Below are positions 8,218-19,565 of a DNA stretch of 64,000 bases, in pieces (position 1 is the first letter of the stretch; each line of letters opens with the position of its first letter). A program made the position numbers and the translations under genes. Origin of the DNA: CADEEN01 sp963706685 (GTDB lineage Bacteria; Pseudomonadota; Gammaproteobacteria; Burkholderiales; Burkholderiaceae_C); NCBI GenBank assembly GCA_963706685.1, contig CAVPMY010000002.1, forward strand, positions 186,001 through 250,000, written 5' to 3'. The notes below the pieces were generated by a model. The model ran no database searches. It had not been told where the DNA came from and worked only from the letters and a program-made list of their open reading frames with translations.

Positions 8218-9580
8218 TCATACGACCACACCGACCAGATCGTGGCCTTCGGCGGCGACGATCTTCGCGCGCGCGAACTCGCCGACCTTCAACTGTTTGC
8301 TCGCCTTGTCCGGCGGCAGCAGGCGCACCGTGCCGTCGATCTCCGGCGCGTCGGCATAGCTGCGCCCTGCCCCGCCCTTGCGGCCGAGCGCCGGCGCGCT
8401 GTCGATCAGCACCTGCATCGTCGCACCGACGCGGCGGCGCAAGCGCGCCGACGATGCGGCTTCGGCCGCGGCCATGAAACGCGCTCGGCGCTCTTCGCGC
8501 AATTCCGTCGGCAGCATGCCCGGCAACTCGTTGGCCGCCGCGCCCTTGACCGGCGAGTACGCAAAGCAGCCCGCGCGATCGATGCCCGCTTCGTCGATGA
8601 AGTGCAGCAGGTGCTCGAATTCGCTCTCGGTCTCGCCTGGGAAGCCGGCAATGAAGGTACTGCGCACCACGAGCTCGGGGCACAGCTCGCGCCAGCGCGC
8701 CAGGCGTTCGAGGTTCTTCTCGCCGCTGGCCGGCCGCTTCATGCGCTTCAACACCTCCGGGTGCGAATGCTGGAACGGCACATCCAGGTAGGGCAACACA
8801 CGGCCCGAGGCCATCAGCGGCAGCACCGCGTCGACATGCGGGTACGGATAGACATAGTGCAGCCGCACCCAGGCGCCATGCGTATCGGCCAGCATCGCCG
8901 AGCTTCTCGCACAGATCGAGCATGCGCGTCTTCACCGGCGCGCCGTTCCAGAAGCCCGTGCGGTACTTCATGTCGACGCCATAGGCGCTCGTGTCCTGGC
9001 TGACGACCAGCAGTTCCTTGACGCCGGCCTCGAACAGTCGCTGCGCTTCGTTCAGCACATCGCCGATCGGCCGCGACACCAGGTCGCCGCGCATCGACGG
9101 GATGATGCAGAAGGTGCAGCGGTGGTTGCAGCCTTCGCTGATCTTCAAATAGGCGTAATGCCTGGGCGTCAGCTTGATGCCCTGAACCGGGACCAGGTCG
9201 GTGAACGGATCGTGCGGCTTGGGCAGGTGCACATGCACCGCATCCATCACTTCCTGCGTCGCATGCGGCCCGGTCACGGCGAGCACTTTCGGATGGATCT
9301 GCCGCACCAGGTTGGCGCCATCATCGCCGGCCTTCGCGCCCAGGCAGCCGGTGACGATGACGCGGCCGTTGGCGGCCAGTGCTTCGCCGATGGCGTCGAG
9401 ACTTTCCTTCACGGCATCGTCGATGAAGCCGCAGGTGTTGACGATCACCAGGTCCGCGCCGGCGTAGCTCTTGCTCGTCGTGTAGCCCTCGGCCGAGAGC
9501 TGGGTCAGGATGAGTTCGGAATCGGTCAGCGCCTTCGGGCAACCGAGCGACACGAATCCGACTTTGGGTGCGTCCTGCAT
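8218..9580 (-). CDS. rimO: Ribosomal protein S12 methylthiotransferase RimO (frameshifted)
   Basis: Radical-SAM enzyme that adds a methylthio group to Asp of ribosomal protein S12; about 453 residues after repair. N-terminal UPF0004 domain: VGFVSLGCPKALTDSELILT, IVNTCGFIDDAVKESL and VTGCLGAK, giving three cluster cysteines. The radical-SAM motif is YLKISEGCNHRCTFCIIPSM (CNHRCTFC). The C-terminal half has LHYVYPYPHVD, PYLDVPFQHSHPEVLKRMKR, STFIAGFPGETESEFEHLL and a TRAM-like end. One extra G near 8897 (CTCGGCGATG for CTCGCGATG) splits the gene. It follows phaR by 18 nt on the same strand. Confidence 0.94.
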
Positions 9581-9598
9581 GGGACGCGATTGTCGTCG

Positions 9599-10099
9599 CT
9601 ATTTTTTCGGCGGCACGATGCCCGGAAACAGCGCCCCGGTCTGGTCCTGCATCTGCTTGAAGAGTTTTTGCGACTGCTCCAGGTACGACGCCATCAGGTT
9701 GGGCACCGGCGGCGGGGCGCCACCGAGCACGCGGCCCTGCATGTCGGCAAAGGCCTTCATGTTCTGCTCGAACCAGGTCCCCATCGCACCCTGCATCGTA
9801 TGGCCGTAAAAGCGGATGATCTGGGCCAGGGTCTCGGTGGAGAACATCGGCACGCCGCCGCTTTCTTCCTCGAGGATGATCTGCAGCAGGATGCTGCGTG
9901 TCAGATCGCTGCTGTCCTTGGCGTCGCGCACTTCGAACGCTTCACCCGTGAGCACCATCTGCTTGACGTCGGCCAGCGTGATGTAGCTGCTCGACCGGGT
10001 GTCGTACAGGCGCCGGTTCGGGTACTTCTTGAGCACCCGCACGCCATCGGCGGCTGCTTCGGTCGCTTTCTTGGAGCTGGTGTGTCGCGTGGTCGCCAT
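9599..10099 (-). CDS. phaR: Polyhydroxyalkanoate synthesis repressor PhaR
   Basis: 166 residues, intact. DNA-binding regulator that senses PHB granules and controls phasin genes. The N-terminal PHB_acc_N domain is diagnostic: VRVLKKYPNRRLYDTRSSSY, ITLADVKQMVLTGEAFEVRD and DLTRSILLQIILEEESGG. The second domain reads MFSTETLAQIIRFYGHTMQG and MGTWFEQNMKAF. ATG 10099 is chosen over TTG 10105, giving MATTRH. Its presence suggests the organism stores PHA. No phasin or pha biosynthesis gene lies nearby. Confidence 0.94.
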   Translation of the reverse strand: MATTRHTSSKKATEAAADGVRVLKKYPNRRLYDTRSSSYITLADVKQMVLTGEAFEVRDAKDSSDLTRSILLQIILEEESGGVPMFSTETLAQIIRFYGHTMQGAMGTWFEQNMKAFADMQGRVLGGAPPPVPNLMASYLEQSQKLFKQMQDQTGALFPGIVPPKK

Positions 10100-10153
10100 G
10101 GCCAAACCATTCTAGAAGGCAGGTTGGAACGCGCTTCGGCGGGGTTTACCCCC

Positions 10154-11477
10154 TCACCAGCGCTCGATCACCACCGGACCGTCCGCCGCAGCGCGTGCCG
10201 CGATGCGGACTGCGCCGGTGACGCGTGCGATTGCAGCCACCGCCGCATGCTTGCTCTGTGCATGCACCAACATCAGCGGCTCGCCGGCACTCACCCGCGC
10301 ACCGATGGGCTGCAGCTGCGACAGACCGACCCGCACATCGACGCCATCGCTGGCCCGGCGCCGCCCGCCTCCCAGCTCGACGATCGGCCAGGCCGATCTC
10401 GCGTGTGTCCATGGCAGCGATCACGCCATCGCGCGGCGCGGGCAGCGGCAACACGACACGCGCCGCGCGGCAATTCGACAGCCAGCACGTTGCGCGGCCC
10501 GCCGAGCAAGGCCACCATGCGCGCAAAGCGCTCGGCGGCAGCGCCGCTGTCGAGGGCGCGCCGCGCCAGTACTTCGCCCGCTCGAGGCATCAACACACAG
10601 CCCGGTCAGCGCCAGCATCTGCGCGGCCAGCGCCAGCGTCACCGCTTCGCAGCCGCGGCTCGCGCGCGAGTGCGGCCGGTCAGGAAGTCGATCGCCTCGC
10701 GAGCTTCCAGCGCATTGCCGGCGCTGCGGCCCGAGCACCTGGTTCATGTCGGTGATCAGCGCGCGGGTCGGCAAGCCGGCGCCCGCGGCCACGTCGACGA
10801 TGCTTCGCGCCAGTTCGCGCGCGGTGTCGATGCGTCGTTGCAGAAGGCGCCATTGCCGACACTTGACGTCCATCACCAGGCACTGCAGCCCGGCGGCGAG
10901 CTTCTTGCGACAGGATGCTGGCCGTGATCAGCGGCACCGACTCGACGGTGGCGGTGACATCGCGGATGGCATACAGCCGCCGATCGGCCGGCGCCACGCG
11001 CGCGACTGGCGCCGACGATGGCGCAGCCGGCTTCGCGCAAGACGCGCATCAGCAACTGCTTTCGACGGCGCGACGTGGTAGCCGGCCAGGCTCTCGCAGC
11101 TTGTCGAGCGTGCCGCCGGTGTGGCCGAGGCCGCGGCCGCTGATCATCGGCACGACGCCGCCGCAGGCGGCGACGATCGGCGCCAGCATCAGGCTGACCT
11201 TGTCGCCGACGCCGCCGGTGGAATGCTTGTCGACGATCGGGCCGGGCAAGCGCGCACGCGACCAGTCCAGCACCGTGCCCGAGCGCGTCATCGCCGTCGT
11301 CAACCCCGCCGCCTCCTGACGCGTCATGCCTTTGAGCAGGATCGCCATGGCGAGCGCCGCCACCTGGCCCTCGCTCCACGTGCGTCGGACCAGGCCGAGC
11401 ACGAAGTCGTCGATCTGCGCCGGCGTCAACGCAAGCCCGTCGCGCTTGCTGCGGATCGTCTCCGCGGGTGTGGTCAT
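10154..11477 (-). CDS. deoA: Thymidine phosphorylase DeoA (multiple frameshifts)
   Basis: Splits thymidine with phosphate into thymine and deoxyribose 1-phosphate; expected about 440 residues. Pieces in three frames add up to a complete protein: IRSKRDGLALTPAQIDDFVL, MTRSGTVLDWSRARLPGPIV, VDKHSTGGVGDKVSLMLAPI (phosphate loop), GRGLGHTGGTLDKL, MRVLREAGCAIVGAS, APADRRLYAIRDVTATVESV, LITASILS, TARELARSIVDVAAGAGLP, TRALITDMNQVLG, VTLALAAQMLALTGLC, GGPRNVLAVELP, DGVIAAMDTREIGLA and the end AVRIAARAAADGPVVIERW. At least nine length changes, nearly all extra bases, lie between 10.3 and 11.1 kb. No domain is missing, which argues for sequence error. It is the last gene of the salvage run, 3 nt after deoC. 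Confidence 0.88.
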
Positions 11478-11480
11478 GGC

Positions 11481-12260
11481 TCAGTAGGCGCAAGCGGCAG
11501 CGGGCGGGCCACTGTCGCCGGACAGCACACGTTCAATATCACTGAGCAAGCCGCTGGCGCCGAAGCGCAGCCGGCGCGGCGTGGCTTCATCCTGTCCCAG
11601 CAGCTCACGCACGAGCGCGATATATCCCGCGGCATCGGCCACGCTGCGGATGCCGCCGGACGCCTTGAAGCCCACCGGCCGCGGCTGCGCGGCAATTTCG
11701 CTCAGCATCACGCGCGCTGCGCCGAGCGATGCGCCGTGCGCCGTCTTGCCGCTGCTCGTCTTCAGGAAATCCACGCCCGCGTCGAGGCCGATCCGGCAGG
11801 CTTGACGGATGGCATCGTCGGAAGACAACTCGCCGGACTCGATGATGAGCTTCAACCGCTGGCCGCGGCACGCCGCGCGCACGCGCGCCACGAGCTGTGC
11901 CGCCTCGCTGGCTTGTCCGCCCTGCATCGCCCGCCACGGCAGCACGAGATCGACTTCGTCGCCACCGCCATCGACGATGGCCTGGGTGTCGGCCAGCGCG
12001 CGGCCCTCGTCCAACAAGCCTTCGGGAAAGTTCGCCACCGCAGCCACTGCGATATCGCCGGGCAACGCTGCACGCGCCTGCGCCACGAAGCGCGGCCACA
12101 CGCACACCGCGGCCACGCGGCCGAAACGCGACACCGCCCTTTCACACAGCGCATCGATCGTGCGCGCGTTGTCGTCATCGTTCAGGCTCGTCAAATCGAG
12201 ACAGGCCAGCGCCGCGCGCGCAGCAGCACGCTCGTCGTCCTTTGCAGCGCCGCCATTCAT
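11481..12260 (-). CDS. deoC: Deoxyribose-phosphate aldolase DeoC
   Basis: 259 residues, intact. Cleaves 2-deoxyribose 5-phosphate into glyceraldehyde 3-phosphate and acetaldehyde. Class I aldolase TIM barrel: LDLTSLNDDDNARTIDALCE, VAAVANFPEG, GGDEVDLVLPWRAM, LKLIIESGELSSDDAIRQAC, DFLKTSSGKTAHGASL (Schiff-base Lys in LKTSSGK) and VGFKASGGIRSVADAAGYIA (second catalytic Lys). ATG 12260 overlaps the stop of the nucleotidase gene by 4 nt (ATGA), implying translational coupling; deoA begins 3 nt after its stop. Confidence 0.95.
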   Translation of the reverse strand: MNGGAAKDDERAAARAALACLDLTSLNDDDNARTIDALCERAVSRFGRVAAVCVWPRFVAQARAALPGDIAVAAVANFPEGLLDEGRALADTQAIVDGGGDEVDLVLPWRAMQGGQASEAAQLVARVRAACRGQRLKLIIESGELSSDDAIRQACRIGLDAGVDFLKTSSGKTAHGASLGAARVMLSEIAAQPRPVGFKASGGIRSVADAAGYIALVRELLGQDEATPRRLRFGASGLLSDIERVLSGDSGPPAAACAY

Positions 12261-13875
12261 TTGCGCACGACGTCGTTGGGGGGCGTGAAATCGGCCGCCT
12301 TCAGCGGGCTGCCGGCAGCGATGAAGGCGCGCATCACGTCGGCATCGACCAGGCCGGTGTTGACATGGCCCGGATGGCTCGACAGCTTCGGGTAGCCGTC
12401 GCCACCGGCAGCGGTGAAGTTGTTGAGCGCCAGCCGGTACTCGCGTTGCGGCTCGATCGGCCGGCCTTGCACGCGCGCATCCTTCAGTGCGCCGCCTTCG
12501 ATCACCATCTGCACGCCGACCGTCTGCGGGAACGCCCCGGAACCCGGCGTCATCTTGGCCACCGCTTCGAGGTAGCTCAGCAACTCGGCCCCGGTCAGGC
12601 GGACCAGCGAGATCTGGTTGCCGAACGGCTGCACCTTGAGCACGTCGCGATAGCGTCACCTTGCCCTCGGGCAGCGAGTCGCGCACGCCGCCGGCGTTCA
12701 TGATGGCCAGATCGGCACCGGTGCGGTCCATCATCGAGCGCGCGATCATCACGCCCAGGTTGGTCGGCTGCGCGCGAACGCGCTGGCGGTCGCCATCGAA
12801 CACACCCACGGTTTCACCCACAGGCACCGTCAGGCGGGCCTGGCCGTTGTCCTGGAACGGCTTGAGAAACTCGCGCACCGGCACGTCTTCGGCAATCTGC
12901 TCGGTATAGACCTTGCGCGAGCCGTCGGCCTGGCGCTGTTTCAGGTTCACCGGCAGCAGCTGGTACTTCACCAGTTCGACCTTGCCGGCGTCGATCACGA
13001 AGTCGGCGCGGCCGACGTACTTGCCCCACTCATGCGCCTGCACGATCCAGGCGCCGTTCTGCCGGTCCGGCGCGCAGGGTTGGCCGGGCACGTAGGCGTC
13101 GTTGCGCTGGTTCTCGGCCACTCATGCACACCGGGTTCTGGCTGTGGCCGCCGACGATCAGGTCGAGTCCCTTCACCGCGCGTGCCATCTCGACATCGCC
13201 CGGCGCGTTGACGCCGCTGCTTGCCGTCGGTGTAGTGGCCCATGTGGGTGGCGGCGATCACCATGTCCGCCTTTTGGCGCAGCTCGGGCACCAGCTTGGC
13301 CGCTTCCTGCGGCCGGTTTGCGGAACTCGACATTGGCCACGTTGGCCGGCAAGCACCATCTTGCTCGTGTCGTCGGTGGTCAGGCCCAGCACGGCGATCT
13401 TGTAGCCGCCGCGCTCGAAGATGCGGTACGGCTCGAACATGCGCTGGCCCGATGTCCTGTTGTAGATGTTGGCCGCCAGCAGCGGAAACTTCGACCACTT
13501 GATCTGCTTGTCGAGCACGGCCAGCGGCTTGTCGAACTCGTGGTTGCCGATCGCCGAGGCGTCGTAGCCGAGCAGGTTCATGCCCTTGAAGTCGGGCTCG
13601 GCGTCCTGCAGGTCGCTCTCCGGCACGCCGGTGTTGACGTCGCCGCCATCGAGCAGCAAGACCTGGCCGCCCGACGCAGCGACCTCGGCACGGACCCGGT
13701 CGATCAGCGTCTTGCGTGCGGCCAGGCCATATTCACCGTCGGCGTTGGGCCAGAAACGGCCGTGGTGATCGTTGGTGTGCAGCACGGTGAGTTTCAACGG
13801 CGCGCGCTGTGCCGGTGTCATCGCGCAGCCGGCGAGCAAAGACGCAAGAGCGAACAAGGCAAGGCGGGTGGTCAT
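12257..13875 (-). CDS. 5'-nucleotidase/metallophosphatase lipoprotein (UshA-like, frameshifted)
   Basis: About 535 residues after repair. The start is a lipoprotein signal: MTTRLALFALASLLAGCAMT with lipobox LAGC. Metallophosphoesterase motifs follow: LTVLHTNDHHGRFWP, LLLDGGDVNTG, AIGNHEFDKPL, ATHMGHYTDG and DLIVGGHSQNPVC. The C-terminal nucleotidase domain has LGVMIARSMMDRTGADLAIM, NAGGVRDSLPEGKVT and LALNNFTAAGGDGYPKL. Frame changes occur near 12650, 13120, 13215, 13310 and 13340. Outside the cytoplasm it would strip phosphate from nucleotides so that nucleosides can enter by the BmpA importer. It sits between punA-like and deoC genes, with an ATGA overlap into deoC. Confidence 0.88.
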
Positions 13876-13903
13876 GGGTCGTTTCTCCGGGAGTGGGTGC
13901 TGA

Positions 13904-14720
13904 TCATGTCAAGGCGGATGCGAGCGCTTCGAGCAGGCGCACCGCGCTCGCGCCCGCGGCCTGCGCTGCCGCCAGTGTCTGCGCATGGCTCAAGGGCTCG
14001 GCGTCCAGGCCCGCGGCGAGGTTGGTGATCATCGACAGCGCCAGCACCTTCATGCCGGCGTGACGGGCGATGATCGTCTCGGGCACCGTGCTCATGCCCA
14101 CCGCATCGGCGCCGAGTGTGCGCAGCATGCGGATCTCGGCCGGCGTCTCGAACTGCGGCCCGAGCTGCCAGGCATAGACGCCCTCGTGCAGCACCTGCCC
14201 CATGCCGCGCGCGACCTCGTGCGCCTGGCGCCGCAATTCACGGTCGTAGGCGTCGCGCATGTCGACGAAGCGCGACGAGCCCGGCTCGCCGTGCAACGGC
14301 GTGCGCTGCGGCAGGTTCAGGTGGTCACTGAGCACCATCATCGAGCCGGTGCCCATCGACGGGTTCAGGCTGCCCGCGGCATTGGTCAGCAACAGCGTCG
14401 GCACGTCGAGCGCGGCCAGCGTGCGCAGCGCGCCCTTCATCGCATCGGCGTGGCCGTCTTCGTAGGTGTGCTGGCGCCCGGCCAGCACCGCCACCTCGGC
14501 GCCGCCGAAGCGGCCGAGGATCAACTGGCCGGCGTGCCCGGCCACGCCCACTGCTGGAAACGCCGGCAGTTCGGTGTAGGCAATCGTCGTCGCTTCATCG
14601 ACATGATCGGTCAACGCCCTGCCAGCCCGATCCGAGGACGATCGCCAGGCGCGGCGTGCGCTGCGGGGCGCGCTCGCGAATCCTGGCCGCGCTGCGCGCA
14701 ACGTCGTCAGCCAGCGTCAC
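13904..14720 (-). CDS. Purine nucleoside phosphorylase (PNP family I, frameshifted)
   Basis: Phosphorolysis of inosine and guanosine; 271 residues after removing one base. N-terminus LADDVARSAARIRERAPQRT, then RLAIVLGSGW where an extra T near 14630 breaks the phosphate loop GSGLG. It then reads TELPAFPAVGVAGHAGQLIL, LAGRQHTYEDGHADAM, LLLTNAAGSLNPSMGTGSMM, LSDHLNLP, GVYAWQLGPQFETPAEIRML and GADAVGMSTVPETIIARHAG, matching trimeric PunA/XapA. The GTG start at 14720 overlaps the cdd stop (GTGA). The trimeric class usually prefers 6-oxopurines; adenosine would first be deaminated by the adenosine deaminase at 20640. Confidence 0.9.
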
Positions 14721-15119
14721 GACAGATGCTCCGGCCCGAAACTGTGCGGCAGCAACTCGCCCAGCGTGAACTGCGCGCGCATCTGCTGCAGGTCGGCGAC
14801 GATCACCGGCGTGTCGGCACTCGCGAACTCGCGCAGCTTCTGGCGGCAACCGCCGCAGGGGGTGGTCAGGTGCGGCCCGTCCCCGACCACGACAACCGCA
14901 CTCACGCGCTTGCCGCCGGCAGCCACCAACCGCGCCAACGCGCCGGCCTCGGCGCACAGGCCCTGCGGATAGGCCGCGTTCTCGACATTGCAGCCGGCAT
15001 GGATGCGGCCCTGCTCGTCGAGCAGCGCCGCGCCGACGAGGAAGTGGGAGTACGGCGCGTGTGCGTTCTCGCGCACGCAGGCGTGCTGCCTCAAGCAACG
15101 CCTCGATATGGTCACTCAT
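14717..15119 (-). CDS. cdd: Cytidine deaminase (frameshifted near start)
   Basis: Converts cytidine or deoxycytidine to the uridine form; 133 residues once one extra base near 15075 is removed. The start is MSDHIEALLEAA at ATG 15119, then ENAHAPYSHFLVGAALLDEQ, GRIHAGCNVENAAYPQGLCA, the catalytic CAEAGALARLV, and the zinc box PCGGCRQKLREF, typical of the short tetrameric class. The stop overlaps the start of the purine phosphorylase by 4 nt. It is first of the run cdd, pnp, nucleotidase, deoC, deoA. Confidence 0.92.
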
Positions 15120-15162
15120 GCGTTGGAGCCAAGTTCAATGGAAAATGCCGTCACGGAGAAGA

Positions 15163-15791
15163 CTACGCCTGATCGCCAAACTTGCGCCTCAAGTGCGCAA
15201 CGTGTTCGACGTCGGTTTGTTTGGAGATTGCCTTTCGGTAGTACTCCAGTCGGCCGACACAGAACTGCAGGCGATTCTCCGACATCGCCTCGACCACGAA
15301 CTCCCCAACGTGAGACGCCAACTGTGCGAGAGCCACCACGCCGGGTGGTCGATCCGTCTTGAACATTGCATCGCCCGTAAACACGACAATTGAATGGATG
15401 TGCTGAGGAGGAAGGAAGTCCAGCAGTTTGGCAACGGTCGCGACGTGCTTGCGGTTCTGGTGGATCGGGTTCTGGAACTTGTAGTGCTTGCTTGTACAAA
15501 ACCTGCGTCCACTGGATCGCGCCGGCATTGCCAAAAATCCATCACGTGTAGTGCTTTGACTCAAGCACGAAGACGCCATGACGCGAAACGAGAATGTGAT
15601 CAATCTGAGTCGTTCCGTCCTCTGTCGGCAAAGTAACGTTGTTCATCAGGTGATAGGCGGCTGAAGAGAAGCGAGCCGTCAGCAACCTACGAACCGCGGC
15701 CTCTCCGCGGTTGTCATTCAGCCCCTGCCGCCATCGGCCCAGCGACCAACCGGCAATGGAGGCGATCAAGCGCAACGAGAAATGTCGTCAC
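15163..15791 (-). CDS. NERD-domain membrane-anchored protein (in-frame TGA and frameshifts)
   Basis: Reconstructed from GTG 15791: TTFLVAL, one extra base, then IASIAGWSLGRWRQGLND (a membrane anchor), RGEAAVRRLLTARFSSAAYH, LPTEDGTTQIDHILVSRHG and VFVLESKHY. These are the NERD nuclease-related motifs (G-E, D-H-I-x-V and E-x-K). An in-frame TGA at 15542-15544 stands where the conserved Gly of K-x-Y-x-G-W-I should be. The frame then goes on as WIFGNAGAIQWTQVLYK, and a 4-nt duplication near 15493 (AAGCAAGC) shifts it to KFQNPIHQNRKHVATVAKLL and GVVALAQLASHVGEFVVEAM. Base composition is lower in GC than both neighbours. It separates the importer genes from cdd and overlaps the permease end. Function unknown; it may be inactive. 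Confidence 0.72.
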
Positions 15792-16771
15792 TCGTCTGCC
15801 CCATCGTTCCTTCAGGTACGCCGTGCCCAGCGCCTTCGGTGCATAGGCCCGTCCAATGAACCCCGCCAGCAGCACGACCGTCAACACATACGGCAGCGCC
15901 TGGATCGCCTGCACCGGCACCGCCATGCCGCCGATGCTCGCACCTTGCAGGCGGATCGACAATGCATCGAGGAAACCGAACAGCAGGCAGGCCATCAACG
16001 CGCCCAGCGGATGCCATTTGCCGAAGATCATCGCCGCCAGCGCCATGTAGCCGCGGCCGGCGGTCATGTTGGGAATGAACTGCGGGTTCAGCGCCAGCAC
16101 GAGGTAGCAGCCGGCCAGCGCCGTCAGCACGCCGTTGCCGGCCAGCGCCAGATAGCGCAGGCCGATCACGGAGACGCCGGCGGCGTCGACCATCGCCGGG
16201 TTCTCGCCGGTCGCGCGCCAGCGCAGTCCGAGCCGCGTCCGGTAGAGCAGCCACCAGACGGCAAAGACGAGTGCGATGGCCAGGTAGACCAGCGGCGCAT
16301 GGCCGAACAAGCCGGCGACGACGGGGCCGATCAGCGGCACGCTCGAGATCGCTGCGCCGGGGCCGCTGAACCAGGCGTCGAGCCGCACCGCGTCCGGAAT
16401 CGGCAGTGTCTGTCCGCCCTGCTTGAACCAGGCGATGCCCAGCACCACCGTCAGGCCGGCGGCCGTCATGTTGATCGCCACACCCATCACCACCTGATCG
16501 CCGCGGTGGCTGACGCAGCCGAAGCCGTGCAGCATCGACAGCGCCACGCCCGACGGCCAGCGCGGCCAGAACCGCTACCGGCAGCGAGCCGCTGCGCCAC
16601 CGCGGCGCTGGCCGCGGCAAAGGCGGTGGCGAGCATCTTGCCCTCCAGGCCGAGATCGATCACGCCGGCACGCTCGCTCAAGGTGCCGGCCAGCGCGCAC
16701 AGGATCAGCGGCGTGGCCATGCGCAGCGTCGACGCGAGCACGGTGCCGACGGTCAGCGCGAAGTCATCCAT
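15788..16771 (-). CDS. Nucleoside ABC transporter permease 2 (frameshifted)
   Basis: About 325 residues, BPD_transp_2 family, the second membrane subunit of a BmpA-type nucleoside importer. It begins MDDFALTVGTVLASTLRMAT, then PLILCALAGTLSERAGVIDL and LGLEGKMLATAFAAASAA. Frames change near 16605 and 16557, after which it reads GDQVVMGVAINMTAAGLTVV, LYRTRLGLRWRATGENPAMV, PNMTAGRGYMALAAMIFGKW, FGFLDALSIRLQG and GRAYAPKALGTAYLKER. A GGGG run near 15800 seems one G too long. Repaired, the protein would end WADE and its TGA would overlap the GTG of the NERD gene. It starts 8 nt inside the end of permease 1. Confidence 0.88.
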
Positions 16772-17900
16772 GCGCGGCCTCTGCCGCCACGCGTGGCGCC
16801 GGCCGCAGCGCGAACCAGGCCCTTGCCAACGACGGCCCCGCCACCTGCGCCATCGCGCCGGCGAACAGCACGATCAAGCCCTGCAGCGTGAACACCATGT
16901 CGCGCGAGAAACCCTGGATCTCGAACGCCAGTTCGGCGCCGCCCTGGTAGAGCGCGCCGAACAGCAGCGCTGCCAGTGCGATGCCCAGCGGGTGATTGCG
17001 CCCGATCAGCGACACCGCGATGCCGGCAAACCCGGCGCCGGCCACGAAATCGGCAATCAAGCGGTTGTGCACGCCACCGATCTCGTTGATGCCCACCAGC
17101 GCGGCCAGCGCACCGGAGATCGCCATCGCAACGACGATCAGCCGCTTCGGCTCGATGCCGGCGTACAGCGCCGCCTGCGGCGCATTGCCGACGGCGCGCA
17201 AGGCATAGCCGAGCCGCGTGCGCCAGAGCAGCAGCTGCACGCCGAACAACGCCGCCACGGCCAGCAATGCGCTGGCATTGAGCGGCGTGCGCGGCCACTC
17301 GATGCCGAGGGCCGCCAACAAGGTGTGCATGCCCGGCATCTGCGCGGCCGCACCGAAGGCGCGGCTTTCCGGCGACATGTTGCCGGGCTCCTTGAGCACA
17401 CCGACGAGCAGATAGATCAGCAGCGACGACGCGATGAAGTTGAACATGATCGTCGTGATCACGATGTGGCTGCCGCGCCAGGCCTGCAAGGCACCGGGAA
17501 TCGCCGCCCACAGCATGCCCAGCGCCATGGCCGCGAGCACCATCGCCGGCAGTACCAGCCAGGCCGGCGCCGACGGCCCCAGCGCGAGTGCGGCCAGACC
17601 GACGCCCAGGCCGCCCATCATGGCCTGCCCTTCGCCGCCGATGTTGAACAGCCCGCAGTGGTAGGCCACCGCGACGGCCAGGCCGGTGAAGACGAAGGTG
17701 GTCGCGTAGTAGAGCGTGTAGCCGAGTCCGACAGCACTGCCGAAGGCGCCCTTGACCAGCAGCGTCAGCACTTGCCACGGACTCTGGCCGATGGCCACGA
17801 GCACGATGGCCGAGACGGCAAACGCCAGGGCGAGGTTGAACAGCGGCAGCACGACGAGGTCGATCCAGCGCGGGATCTCGACGGGGTGCCGGGAGCTCAT
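16764..17900 (-). CDS. Nucleoside ABC transporter permease 1
   Basis: 378 residues, intact, with about nine hydrophobic segments. BPD_transp_2 family signature: YYATTFVFTGLAVAVAYHCG, LFNIGGEGQAMMGGLGVGLA, GSHIVITTIMFNFIASSLLI, LLLWRTRLGYALRAVGNAPQ, ALYAGIEPKRLIVVAMAISG and AGAGFAGIAVSLIGRNHPLG. This matches the larger permease of BmpA/Nup-type nucleoside importers. ATG 17900 (MSSRHPVEIPR) is chosen over an in-frame start at 17939, which would run into the ATPase gene. Permease 2 overlaps its stop by 8 nt. Confidence 0.93.
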   Translation of the reverse strand: MSSRHPVEIPRWIDLVVLPLFNLALAFAVSAIVLVAIGQSPWQVLTLLVKGAFGSAVGLGYTLYYATTFVFTGLAVAVAYHCGLFNIGGEGQAMMGGLGVGLAALALGPSAPAWLVLPAMVLAAMALGMLWAAIPGALQAWRGSHIVITTIMFNFIASSLLIYLLVGVLKEPGNMSPESRAFGAAAQMPGMHTLLAALGIEWPRTPLNASALLAVAALFGVQLLLWRTRLGYALRAVGNAPQAALYAGIEPKRLIVVAMAISGALAALVGINEIGGVHNRLIADFVAGAGFAGIAVSLIGRNHPLGIALAALLFGALYQGGAELAFEIQGFSRDMVFTLQGLIVLFAGAMAQVAGPSLARAWFALRPAPRVAAEAAHG

Positions 17901-17907
17901 CGTCTGA

Positions 17908-19456
<1,549 letters not shown>

Positions 19457-19526
19457 ACGCCGCGTCGAGCGATCTGCATTGCCAAGCAAACGCCGCGGAT
19501 CTGGCTTTGCCAGGCCGCTGGCGTTG

Positions 19527-19557
19527 CCCCCCTGGGGGGGAGCGGCGCAGCCGCTCC
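19527..19557. other. GC-rich hairpin between bmpA and ATPase gene
   Basis: CCCCCCTGGGGGG (19527-19540 region) is directly followed by the perfect stem GGAGCGGC-GCA-GCCGCTCC at 19539-19557 and a G run. It lies in the 109-bp gap between the binding-protein gene and the ATPase gene. No U tract follows, so it is more likely an mRNA-stabilising or attenuating hairpin than a full terminator. Confidence 0.5.
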
Positions 19558-19565
19558 GGGGGGGA

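Noticed and set aside
15116..15499. Separate ORF between cdd and the importer genes reading YKQALQVPEPDPPEPQ
   Set aside because: It is the continuation of the NERD gene past a 4-nt duplication, read in the wrong frame.
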